A stretch of DNA of 64,000 nucleotides from Pseudomonas peli. GTDB lineage: Bacteria; Pseudomonadota; Gammaproteobacteria; Pseudomonadales; Pseudomonadaceae. Positions 51,149 to 59,141 of this stretch are shown here, piece by piece. The translations under genes were made by a program, and so were the position numbers. Each line of letters opens with the position of its first letter. Within the stretch, counting starts at the first letter, position 1. The DNA lies in NCBI RefSeq assembly GCF_900099645.1, contig NZ_FMTL01000004.1:62001-126000 (forward strand), read 5' to 3'. A model generated the notes under the pieces. The model was not told the DNA's origin. It saw only the letters and a list, made by a program, of their open reading frames with translations, and searched no databases.

Positions 51149-52528
51149 TCAGCCGTTGGCCAGGCGTTGCTTAGGCAGCCGCGAGAGCAGCAGCCAGTCC
51201 AACGCCCAGATCAGCAACAGGGATGCGCCCACCAGCGGGAAAGCCGCGCCCAGCAGGCCCATGATGACAATCGCGGTTTTCCAGCGTGGCAGGTCGTGGC
51301 GCAGCGGCGGTACGCCGAGCTTGCCGCTCGGCCGGCGTTGCCACCACATGATCAGGCCGCTGATCGCACTGAGCAGCACCAGCAGGCAGACCGCGAGCAT
51401 CAGCAACTGGTTGGCCAAGCCGAACAGCTTGCCCTCATGCAGCATGACCCCGGTTTCCACGGTTTTCGCCACCACGCCGTAATCCTTCCAACGCACATCG
51501 GCGAGCACCGCACCGCTGTATTGATCGATATGCAGGGTGGCGTCGTTACGCGGGTCGTCGGCAAACAGCGCGATGCTGTACACCCCGGTTTCACCTTTCG
51601 GCAGGGTGATGCTGTAACCCGGCTGTACGGCGCGCTCAGCGGCGGTGTCGACCACGTACTGCAGCAGGTTGGCCGGGGCCGCAGGCGTCTCGGCAGTGGC
51701 ATGGCCGTTATGCGCGGCGTGTGGATCGGAAGCCGGCAGTGGTGTGGTTTCCACCGCCCAGGCCACGGTCTGCTGACTGCTGGTGTTCATGCTGCCGGTG
51801 AGCTTGCCGGACTGCGGTACGTCGTCCCACATCGCCGCCGGGAAGTGGTTCCAGGCGCCGGCAAACTGTGCGCCCCAGAAGCCGGTCCAGGTCATGCCGG
51901 TGAGCAGCATAAACAGCAACAGCAGCGAGCCCCAAAAGCCTGTCACCGCGTGCAAGTCACGCCATAACAAACGCCCACGAGCACTCAGCCTTGGCCACAG
52001 CACGCCCGCACCGGAACGCCCGCGCGGCCACCACAGGTACAAACCGGAGACCACCAGCACGATGCCCCAACCGGCGGCCAGTTCGATCAGTCGATCGCCC
52101 AGGGTGCCGACCATCAGGTCGCCATGCAGCTGGCGGGCGATGGCCTGCAGATTGAGCAGCGCATCCTGGCTACCAAGAATCCTGGCGCTGTAAGGGTCAA
52201 CAAACACATTAAGGCTCTGACCCTCCGCCTCCAGCACAAACTGCGCACTGCGCTCGGCGTTCAGCGGCGGCAGGTATTGGCTGATGTTCGCCCCGGGATA
52301 CGCCTGGCGCACCAACGCCAGCTGCTGATCCGCCGAGATCGCCTGCTCGGCAGGCGTGACCTGCAGCAGCTCGGCATACATCAGCTGGTCAAGTTGCGGC
52401 TTGAACAGGTAGATGATGCCGGTGACCGAGAGCAGGATCAGAAACGGAATCACAAACAGCCCGGCATAGAAATGCCAGCGCCAGGCCAGGTTGTAGAACG
52501 AGATGTTCGGCGTCGTCGGCTTCTGCAT
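51149..52528 (-). CDS. PepSY-associated membrane protein (metal-uptake type)
   Basis: The protein has 459 residues from ATG 52528 (TGGAG upstream). Four membrane segments: about 15-45 (HFYAGLFVIPFLILLSVTG), 155-180, 205-230 and 375-400, plus a C-terminal hydrophobic pair. PepSY domains lie in the periplasmic loops (LNVFVDPYSARILG; LHIDQYSGAVLAD). A His-rich loop (HAAHNGHA) may bind copper. Related proteins reduce or handle metals after TonB import. It follows the second PepSY gene on the same strand. Confidence 0.88.
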   Translation of the reverse strand: MQKPTTPNISFYNLAWRWHFYAGLFVIPFLILLSVTGIIYLFKPQLDQLMYAELLQVTPAEQAISADQQLALVRQAYPGANISQYLPPLNAERSAQFVLEAEGQSLNVFVDPYSARILGSQDALLNLQAIARQLHGDLMVGTLGDRLIELAAGWGIVLVVSGLYLWWPRGRSGAGVLWPRLSARGRLLWRDLHAVTGFWGSLLLLFMLLTGMTWTGFWGAQFAGAWNHFPAAMWDDVPQSGKLTGSMNTSSQQTVAWAVETTPLPASDPHAAHNGHATAETPAAPANLLQYVVDTAAERAVQPGYSITLPKGETGVYSIALFADDPRNDATLHIDQYSGAVLADVRWKDYGVVAKTVETGVMLHEGKLFGLANQLLMLAVCLLVLLSAISGLIMWWQRRPSGKLGVPPLRHDLPRWKTAIVIMGLLGAAFPLVGASLLLIWALDWLLLSRLPKQRLANG

Positions 52529-52574
52529 ATTCAACTCCAGGCATGGCCACAATCAGTGATGGATCGGCAGCGGT

Positions 52575-54023
52575 TCATCGGTGCTGCCCTCGGCGCAGCA
52601 GGCTCAGGCCCACCAGCGCCAACAGCACATGTGCCAACGCGACGATGCCCAGCAGCAGGTGCTTGTAGCCATTGCCTAAGCCTGCGAGAAATTCCCACTT
52701 GTGCAGGTAGGCGAAGGCCCAGCCTTCCGTGCGGTCGGCATCCTGCACGCGGCTGGCCAGGGCACCGTCTAACGGGTCGATAAACAGCGCGGTGTTGTGC
52801 GCATCGGCATAGCTGGCCTTGAACACCGGCAGGCGTTTGAAAACGAAGCCGTATTCATGGTCAAAGCTGTGCTGCAGCGTAAGCGTCTGCGCCTCACCCA
52901 ACCCCAGGGACTTGGCGTAATGATCGAGGCGCTGCTGGGCATAACGGCGCGGCGTGTCATTGCCCAGCTCACGGCCCTGAGCATCCAGGTAATGCAGGCT
53001 GGACATGCTGGCGAACTGCTGCCCCTGGGCGCGCCAGATCGGTTTACCGTCGAGCTCAAGCAGGCTGAGCATGTACAGCTCTTCACCGGCCAGCAGCCAG
53101 TCGGCCGCCGGTGCCTTGTCCAGCTCGGCCACGTTAAAGCTCGGCACAAACGGCGCTGGCCAGGGCTGCGCACCTTGCTTGTGCAACAAGTGCCAGGCAC
53201 CGCTGCTGGCAAAGCTCAACGTCGCTAAAGCGAGCCCCAGCCCCCACCAGCCATGCAGCCGGCGGTTGAAGGTACGGGCACGCCGACGGGCGATAAACAG
53301 CGCCACACCGAACAGCGTCGCCGAGACAATCGAGGCCAGCAACACCAGCATCAGCACCGGCCGCAACGGGCCCGCCGCATCCAGCCAGCGAAAGCGGTGC
53401 ATCGTCTGGAAGAACGCGCTGAACCAGGCCTTGCGCTCGTCCACCATTGTGCCGAGGCGGTCATGGAACAGGTCGACATACAGGCGCAACGAATCATCGC
53501 GCTGGGTGTCGACCCGCGCTACCGGCAGCAGGCGGTTGATAAAGGCATATTCACCGGTGAACCGCTCGATGCTGCCGGCGTAAGCCAGCGGCTCGTCACG
53601 ACCCAGATAATGCCGTGCCAGGCTCTCGGCATGGGCCGCTACCAGCTCGACCGCCTGACCACTGCGGGCATGCCAATAACGCGGCTGCAGCTCGCCGGCC
53701 AGGCGCGCCTGGTAATACGGCTCACCGGCCAGTACCAGCAGGCGCAAGCCCTGCACCTGTGCAACACCCGCCGCGCCGAGCACCTGCGCAGGGCTGCGCA
53801 GGTGATCCAGCGGCAACACCTGTTGCGGTGTGGCCATGGTTTGCGGACGCGGCTGCAGGTAGCCCATCAGCGGGTGCAGCATGCCGCTGCCCGCCCAGCT
53901 GAAGATGCCCAGGCAGGCCAGCAGCGCCAGGCGCTTGTGCCACGGCATCAGCCGCAGCAGGCGCTGGCGCCAGGTCAGGCGCGGTAGCTCTTGTGCTTGC
54001 AGGGCCGCCGTCAAAGCTTCCAC
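52575..54023 (-). CDS. Second PepSY-type membrane protein
   Basis: The protein has 482 residues; a GTG start at 54023 overlaps the end of the TonB receptor gene by 13 bases, though TTG 54014 is possible. Membrane segments near 30-55, 205-235, 255-280 and 440-470. The PepSY-like periplasmic portion includes YADAHNTALFIDPLDGALAS near 410-430. It is distantly related to the next gene. Its coupling to the receptor suggests reduction or release of the imported metal complex. Confidence 0.8.
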   Translation of the reverse strand: MEALTAALQAQELPRLTWRQRLLRLMPWHKRLALLACLGIFSWAGSGMLHPLMGYLQPRPQTMATPQQVLPLDHLRSPAQVLGAAGVAQVQGLRLLVLAGEPYYQARLAGELQPRYWHARSGQAVELVAAHAESLARHYLGRDEPLAYAGSIERFTGEYAFINRLLPVARVDTQRDDSLRLYVDLFHDRLGTMVDERKAWFSAFFQTMHRFRWLDAAGPLRPVLMLVLLASIVSATLFGVALFIARRRARTFNRRLHGWWGLGLALATLSFASSGAWHLLHKQGAQPWPAPFVPSFNVAELDKAPAADWLLAGEELYMLSLLELDGKPIWRAQGQQFASMSSLHYLDAQGRELGNDTPRRYAQQRLDHYAKSLGLGEAQTLTLQHSFDHEYGFVFKRLPVFKASYADAHNTALFIDPLDGALASRVQDADRTEGWAFAYLHKWEFLAGLGNGYKHLLLGIVALAHVLLALVGLSLLRRGQHR

Positions 54024-56056
54024 TCCAGGCCGACATACAGGCTGCGACCGTCACCGGGCATAAACAGCGCGGCATCCTGGCCATTGGCGTTGGCCACAAC
54101 GCCTGTGGTGGAGATATAGGTCTTGTCGGAGAGGTTGCGCCCTTCGACAAAGAAGCCCAGGCCTTCACGTGGACGATAACCGCCCTTCAAGCCCCAGATT
54201 GCATAGGCTTCGGCATACAGCGATTCGGCGTGGTCGGCGGCGTAGTGCACCGGCACCCACTCGACGGTTGGGCCGGCATACCAGCCATTGCGCTGCCACA
54301 GCGCCTCACCCTTGAGGAACTGGCTCGGCACCCCGGCAATGCGGTTGTTGCCGTAGGCCGGGTCGTTGTCGAAGCGGAAGTCATTGAGCAGGTACTGACC
54401 GCGCAACACCACCTCACCCAGCTGCCAGGCACCACCGAACTCGATGCCCTGGTGGACGGTGCGGTCGGCGTTGGTGGTGACCACCTGCGTCGGGTTGAGC
54501 GGGTTGACGTAGCCCAGCAACTCGTCGCGAATTTCGCTGCGGTACACCGCCAGGTCCAGGTCCAGATTGCCCTGGGTGAAGCGCATGCCGGCTTCCAGGG
54601 TGGTGGCCTTCTGCGCCTCGTTCTCGGTGACAATGGCGCCACCGGTCAGCTCGCTAAAGGTCGGCGGCTCGTAACTCTGGCTGAGGCTGGTAAACAGCTG
54701 CACGCCGTCTGCCAGGTCGTGGCGCAGGCCGATACGACCGATGCGTGCGCTGTAGCTGCGGTTAAATGAAGCATCCTGAAAGCCAGTCGGCATGCCGACG
54801 AAGTTGAAGCTGCTTTTCAGCTTGTCATCGATATCGCGCTCGCTGTGCAGCCAGGTCAGGCCGCCGATCAGCGCCCAGTCTTCGGCCAGCGGCACTTCCA
54901 GCTCAGTAAAGGCATTCAGGCTGCGCGCCGTCTGCACCTGGCGATCCACCTGGTTGCCGCGTTTACCGGCGACGTTGACGTAGTTTTCCGCCTGATTGCG
55001 GCCCTGCAGCGCCTCCACGCCTGCGTTCCAGCGCCAGCCGTCGCTGTTGTGCCATTTGTGGGTCAGGCGCACGCCGACATCTTCGCTGTCGACTTCCAGC
55101 ACTTGGAAGATCGGGTGCCACAGCGATTTCTCACTATAGAAGCTCGACAATTCCAGGCTGTGGCCGCCGTCCAGTTGCAGGGTGGTGATATTGCCGATGC
55201 GATTGAGGGTGAAGTCGCGCTTGTTATCGCCGGTCACCGTGCTCAGCGCTGCCTGCTCGGGGTTACGCCGCAGCTGCGCTTTGGTCAGGCTGCCGGGGAT
55301 TTCCGAATCGGTTTCCACATGGCTGATATAGAAGCGGGTCGACAAGCGCTCGTTGATGCGCCCGCCGATATTGGCGAAATAGCGCTGGTTCTCCTGGCGC
55401 GCGTGATCGCGAAAACCGTCCTGGGAATAGTCAGAGAAACTCAGGTAGGCATCCCAGTCGCCAAAGTCTTCAGCCACCGCACCGAAGATGCGCTGGTAGT
55501 CGAAACTGCCGGCCTCGGTGCGCAGCTGCACCGTGGGCGCGGTCTTGCCGGTGGGCGTGACGAAGTTGATCGCACCGCCCAGGTTGGCGGCGCCATAGCG
55601 CCAGGCGTTGGCGCCGCGCATGACCTCGATATGGTCCAGGGCAATCGGCTCAATGGCCTGAAAATCGCCACTGCCGTCAGCCAGGTTCAGCGGCGCGCCG
55701 TCCTGCATCAGCAGAATGCCGCGCTGGTGGAAGGTGCGCTGCAGGCCAGAGCCACGGATCGACAGACGCGATTCCTCGGCGCCGGAGCGCGACTGAATGT
55801 ACACACCCGTGGCCTGGCCCAGGGCATCCTGCGGCGAGCTGGCGCGGCCGGTCTTGTAGGTTTCGCCATCGATCACGCTGGCGCCGCCGGGAATCCGCGC
55901 AAACTCGGCGCGCTTTTCGGCAATGCTCGGCGCAGTGGCATCCCCATGCTGCTGACCAATCACCGTGCTGTCTTCCAGCTTGAGATGTTCGGCAAAGGCG
56001 GAACTGGCCAGGCTGACACTGACGGCCAGCAGACTGACTACGGATATCTGACGCAT
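54011..56056 (-). CDS. TonB-dependent outer membrane receptor
   Basis: The protein has 681 residues from ATG 56056 behind GGGGAAG. Signal peptide to about SAFA/EHL. The plug has IPGGASVIDGETY, RLSIRGSGLQRTFHQRG and GAINFVTPTG; the barrel ends YVGLEWKL. The plug pattern belongs to the FecA/YncD-like branch (YncD/PqqU takes up PQQ in E. coli), so the ligand could be an iron chelate, PQQ or a copper complex. It is followed by two PepSY proteins and the OprC block. Ligand unknown. Confidence 0.88.
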   Translation of the reverse strand: MRQISVVSLLAVSVSLASSAFAEHLKLEDSTVIGQQHGDATAPSIAEKRAEFARIPGGASVIDGETYKTGRASSPQDALGQATGVYIQSRSGAEESRLSIRGSGLQRTFHQRGILLMQDGAPLNLADGSGDFQAIEPIALDHIEVMRGANAWRYGAANLGGAINFVTPTGKTAPTVQLRTEAGSFDYQRIFGAVAEDFGDWDAYLSFSDYSQDGFRDHARQENQRYFANIGGRINERLSTRFYISHVETDSEIPGSLTKAQLRRNPEQAALSTVTGDNKRDFTLNRIGNITTLQLDGGHSLELSSFYSEKSLWHPIFQVLEVDSEDVGVRLTHKWHNSDGWRWNAGVEALQGRNQAENYVNVAGKRGNQVDRQVQTARSLNAFTELEVPLAEDWALIGGLTWLHSERDIDDKLKSSFNFVGMPTGFQDASFNRSYSARIGRIGLRHDLADGVQLFTSLSQSYEPPTFSELTGGAIVTENEAQKATTLEAGMRFTQGNLDLDLAVYRSEIRDELLGYVNPLNPTQVVTTNADRTVHQGIEFGGAWQLGEVVLRGQYLLNDFRFDNDPAYGNNRIAGVPSQFLKGEALWQRNGWYAGPTVEWVPVHYAADHAESLYAEAYAIWGLKGGYRPREGLGFFVEGRNLSDKTYISTTGVVANANGQDAALFMPGDGRSLYVGLEWKL

Positions 56057-56181
56057 GCACTTCCCCAACTTCGGCTTATCGGGGCCGCCTAAATGCAGGC
56101 TTTGGGCACCGACAAACGCAGTTTTTTATCTGGTCTCAAGTAATAAGCGCGGCAAGCAAATGCGGCCGCAGCAAAGGCAAC

Positions 56182-56568
56182 TCAAGCCAGAACGGGGGAT
56201 GCGCGGGGATTGGCCGAAGGCCAGAGGTAGCGGACAGGTCGCGGGGTGAAGAAGAAGGTCAGCAGTGGCGCGCGGCTAGGGGCCAGCAAACCCAGCAGGC
56301 CAAAGAGCGCCGCCAGGATGATCGCGCTGAAGGTGGAACTCAGGGAACAGCCGGAGCCGGTGGCGGGATTGGGCGCAACAACGCCGGAGCCATCCAGATC
56401 CGCGCCCGCACCGAAGTTGCCTTCGAAGGAGCAGTACTGGCTGCTCAGCCCGCTGAGCTGCAGGCCGGCCATCTGCCCGTGACCAATACTGCAGGCGAAC
56501 GCGCTGAACAGAACGCTGAAATACAGCATCCAGGCCAGTAAGCGACGGTCAGTACGGGTCAATTTCAT
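56182..56568 (-). CDS. DUF2946-like small membrane protein
   Basis: The protein has 128 residues from ATG 56568. N-terminal segment LLAWMLYFSVLFSAFACSIGHGQMAGL, a Gly/Asp/Ser-rich middle with cysteines, and a second hydrophobic segment (FSAIILAALFGLLGLLA). This fits the DUF2946 group loosely. It lies upstream of the TonB receptor on the same strand, matching the usual pairing of such genes with metal receptors. Function unknown. Confidence 0.7.
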   Translation of the reverse strand: MKLTRTDRRLLAWMLYFSVLFSAFACSIGHGQMAGLQLSGLSSQYCSFEGNFGAGADLDGSGVVAPNPATGSGCSLSSTFSAIILAALFGLLGLLAPSRAPLLTFFFTPRPVRYLWPSANPRASPVLA

Positions 56569-56650
56569 GGGGCGCGACTCTAGCATTGCTCTGGGGCGCA
56601 TGTGACGCAGCCGCACTGCGATGGATTGCCGCAGCGCGCTGGCGGCAATC

Positions 56651-57568
56651 TTAGTTCGGCCAAGGCGCATCCGCCAACAACTCTGCGCAGCGTGCTTGCA
56701 CGAATTCACGCAGCAACAACACCGGCTTACTCAGTTGTGCACGGTGCGCGCAGATCAGGTTGAGCGGTGTCGGCTCGCCGCGCAGCTCAGGTAGCAGCAC
56801 CTGAAGCCGCCCGGTACGCACGTCGCCAGCCACATCCAGCCAGGATTTGTACACCAGCCCGGCGCCACTCACCGCCCAGCGCCGCACCACGTCGGCGTCG
56901 TCACTGACCCGGTCACCCTTGACGCTGATGCCCTGCTCGCGCTTGCCATCGCTGAAGCGCCAGCGGTCATGCAGGCGCCCGCCGAGCATATAGAGCAGGC
57001 AGTTGTGCCCCGCCAACGCTTCCACCGATTGCGGCACACCATGCTTGTGCAGGTACTGCGGCGCAGCGCATAACACGCGCCGATTCAGTGCAGCCACTGG
57101 CAGGGCAACCAGGCTGGAATCCTCCGGTGCCCCATAGCGAAGGGCAATATCCACCGGCTCGCGAAACAGATCGGCCACGCGATCACCGAGCAGCAGGCGC
57201 AACTGCACCTGCGGGTGCGCCTGCTGAAATGCATCCAGCCAAGGCAGCAAGGTGTTACGGCCAAAGTCCGAGGGTGCGGACAGCTGCAGCGGCCCACTGA
57301 TTCCAACCTTGCTACCGGCCAGTTGCTGCCGGCCGTCGTCCAGACTCTGCAAGGCCAGGCGCGCGTGACCGAGAAACAGCTCGCCCTCGGGCGTCAGCCG
57401 CAGGCTGCGGGTGGAGCGGCTAAACAGACGCACCTGCAGTTGCTGCTCCAGGCGTTTAAGCCCGGCACTGGCCACCGCCGGAGAAATATCCAGCCGCCGC
57501 GCTGCCGCCGAAAGATTGCCCAGATCGGCGGTAGAGACGAACAACTGCAAATCATCAAAACGCAGCAT
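56651..57568 (-). CDS. LysR-family transcriptional regulator
   Basis: The protein has 305 residues. HTH at about 18-60 (GNLSAAARRLDISPAVASAG), then a periplasmic-binding-fold effector domain. It belongs to the group beginning MxRFDDLQLFV that usually controls a divergently placed oxidoreductase, and here it is divergent from a monooxygenase-like and an oxidoreductase gene. The 105-base intergenic region should contain its operator. Confidence 0.9.
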   Translation of the reverse strand: MLRFDDLQLFVSTADLGNLSAAARRLDISPAVASAGLKRLEQQLQVRLFSRSTRSLRLTPEGELFLGHARLALQSLDDGRQQLAGSKVGISGPLQLSAPSDFGRNTLLPWLDAFQQAHPQVQLRLLLGDRVADLFREPVDIALRYGAPEDSSLVALPVAALNRRVLCAAPQYLHKHGVPQSVEALAGHNCLLYMLGGRLHDRWRFSDGKREQGISVKGDRVSDDADVVRRWAVSGAGLVYKSWLDVAGDVRTGRLQVLLPELRGEPTPLNLICAHRAQLSKPVLLLREFVQARCAELLADAPWPN

Positions 57569-57673
57569 GGCGATTCATTATCAAAAAAATATTGAAAGAG
57601 ACTCTAGTAGCTGACGGTTTTTCTCGTCAATCAAATAACCGAGCATGGCCACATCTTGAACCGGAGCCCAGTC

Positions 57674-57967
57674 ATGTCGAGCCCACTCACCCTGATCGCC
57701 ACTATCACCGCACGCCCCGGCCATGCCGAGGCAGTTGAAGCCGGTCTGCGCCAGCTGGTGCCGCCCAGCCAGGCCGAAGCCGGTTGCCTGCAATACAACC
57801 TGCACCGCCATGAGGAGCAGGCCAACCGCTTCATCATGGTTGAGCAATGGCTGGACGCCGCCGCCCTCAGCGCGCACCAGCAAACCGCGCATTTTCTGCA
57901 CTTCGGCGAAACCTGCGGCAGCCTGCTGGAACAGGTCGACCATCAATTAATGCACCGCATTCTCTAA
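57674..57967 (+). CDS. Antibiotic biosynthesis monooxygenase (ABM) domain protein
   Basis: The protein has 97 residues from ATG 57674, with CGGAG upstream (the TTG at 57656 is rejected). Dimeric ABM ferredoxin-like fold: TLIATITARPGHAEAVEAGL, AGCLQYNLHRHEEQANRFIM and EQWLDAAALSAHQQTAHF. Small ABM proteins of this type often act on quinones (YgiN-like). 11 bases separate it from the oxidoreductase, so they are co-transcribed and likely share a quinone or electrophile response. Confidence 0.88.
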   Translation: MSSPLTLIATITARPGHAEAVEAGLRQLVPPSQAEAGCLQYNLHRHEEQANRFIMVEQWLDAAALSAHQQTAHFLHFGETCGSLLEQVDHQLMHRIL

Positions 57968-57978
57968 GGAGCACCTTC

Positions 57979-58995
57979 ATGAAAGCTGTCGCCTATTACC
58001 AATCGCTGCCCGCCGACCACGCCGACGCCCTGCAGGATGTCGAACTGCCTGCGCCCACGCCCGGCCCGCGCGATCTGCTGGTCGAGGTCAAGGCCATTTC
58101 GGTCAACCCGGTGGACACCAAGATCCGCCGCAACGTCGCTCCAACAGACGGCGCTGCCAAGGTGCTGGGCTGGGATGCCAGCGGTATCGTCAAGGCGGTG
58201 GGCAGCGAAGTCAGCCTGTTCCAGCCCGGCGACCGGGTGTATTACGCCGGGGCGATCAACCGCGCCGGGGCCAACAGCGAGCTGCATGTGGTGGACGAGC
58301 GCATCGTCGGGCGTATGCCCAAGAGCCTGCCGTTTGCCGAAGCAGCCGCCCTGCCGCTGACCGCAATCACCGCCTGGGAATTGCTGTTCGAGCGCCTGCA
58401 AATCACCCAGGGCAACACTGACCAGGGCCAGAGCCTGCTGATCGTCGGCGCCGCCGGTGGCGTCGGTTCGATTCTGGTGCAGCTGGCCCGTCAACTTACC
58501 GGCCTGACCGTGATCGGCACAGCATCTCGCCCGGAAACCCAAGCCTGGGTCCGCAAGCTGGGCGCGCACCATGTGATCGACCATCGCCAGCCGCTGAGCG
58601 AGGAGTTGAAACGCATCGGTATCAATCAGGTCACCCACGTCGCCAGCCTGACCCAGACCGATCAGCACTTCGCGCAACTGGTCGAAGCGCTCGCCCCACA
58701 GGGCCGCCTGGCGCTGATCGACGACCCGGAGCAAGCGCTGGGCATCATGCAGCTCAAGCGCAAAAGCCTGTCGCTGCACTGGGAGCTGATGTTTACCCGC
58801 TCGCTATTCGAAACGGCGGACATGATCGAACAGCATCGCCTGCTGGATCGGGTTGCCGAACTGGTGGATGCCGGCACCCTGCACACCACCCTCGGCGAGC
58901 ACTTCGGTAGTATCAACGCTGCCAACCTGCGCCGCGCTCACGCTCTGCTGGAGAGCGGCACGGCCAAGGGCAAGATCGTTCTCGAAGGGTTCTAA
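57979..58995 (+). CDS. Zinc-type alcohol dehydrogenase family quinone oxidoreductase
   Basis: The protein has 338 residues. Medium-chain dehydrogenase/reductase fold: GroES-like N-terminus (VKAISVNPVDTKIRR), then the NAD(P) site GAAGGVGSILVQLARQL (about 155-170). The catalytic zinc cysteine is replaced, so it is probably a zinc-independent NADPH:quinone or enoyl reductase of the ZADH/QorB-like group. Divergent from a LysR regulator and following the ABM gene. Confidence 0.88.
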   Translation: MKAVAYYQSLPADHADALQDVELPAPTPGPRDLLVEVKAISVNPVDTKIRRNVAPTDGAAKVLGWDASGIVKAVGSEVSLFQPGDRVYYAGAINRAGANSELHVVDERIVGRMPKSLPFAEAAALPLTAITAWELLFERLQITQGNTDQGQSLLIVGAAGGVGSILVQLARQLTGLTVIGTASRPETQAWVRKLGAHHVIDHRQPLSEELKRIGINQVTHVASLTQTDQHFAQLVEALAPQGRLALIDDPEQALGIMQLKRKSLSLHWELMFTRSLFETADMIEQHRLLDRVAELVDAGTLHTTLGEHFGSINAANLRRAHALLESGTAKGKIVLEGF

Positions 58996-59009
58996 CAGAT
59001 CCAAAGCGA

Positions 59010-59046
59010 GCCCGGCGCGCACATCGCGAGCCGGGCAGCTTTTTTA
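59010..59046 (+). terminator. Terminator after the oxidoreductase gene
   Basis: GCCCGGC and GCCGGGC pair around a 13-base loop, followed by AGCTTTTTT; 15 bases after the stop. Confidence 0.85.
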
Positions 59047-59141
59047 CCGCGCGCCCTGCATTCGACTAGGGGCCGACTAGACTCATTGCATTGTCTTCGC
59101 CCGTTCACTTTTTCGACCTATCTAGCCATTGGCGGTAAGGG

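Noticed and set aside
54845..56092. Forward 415-codon frame opposite the TonB receptor
   Set aside because: Antisense shadow of the receptor plug and barrel.
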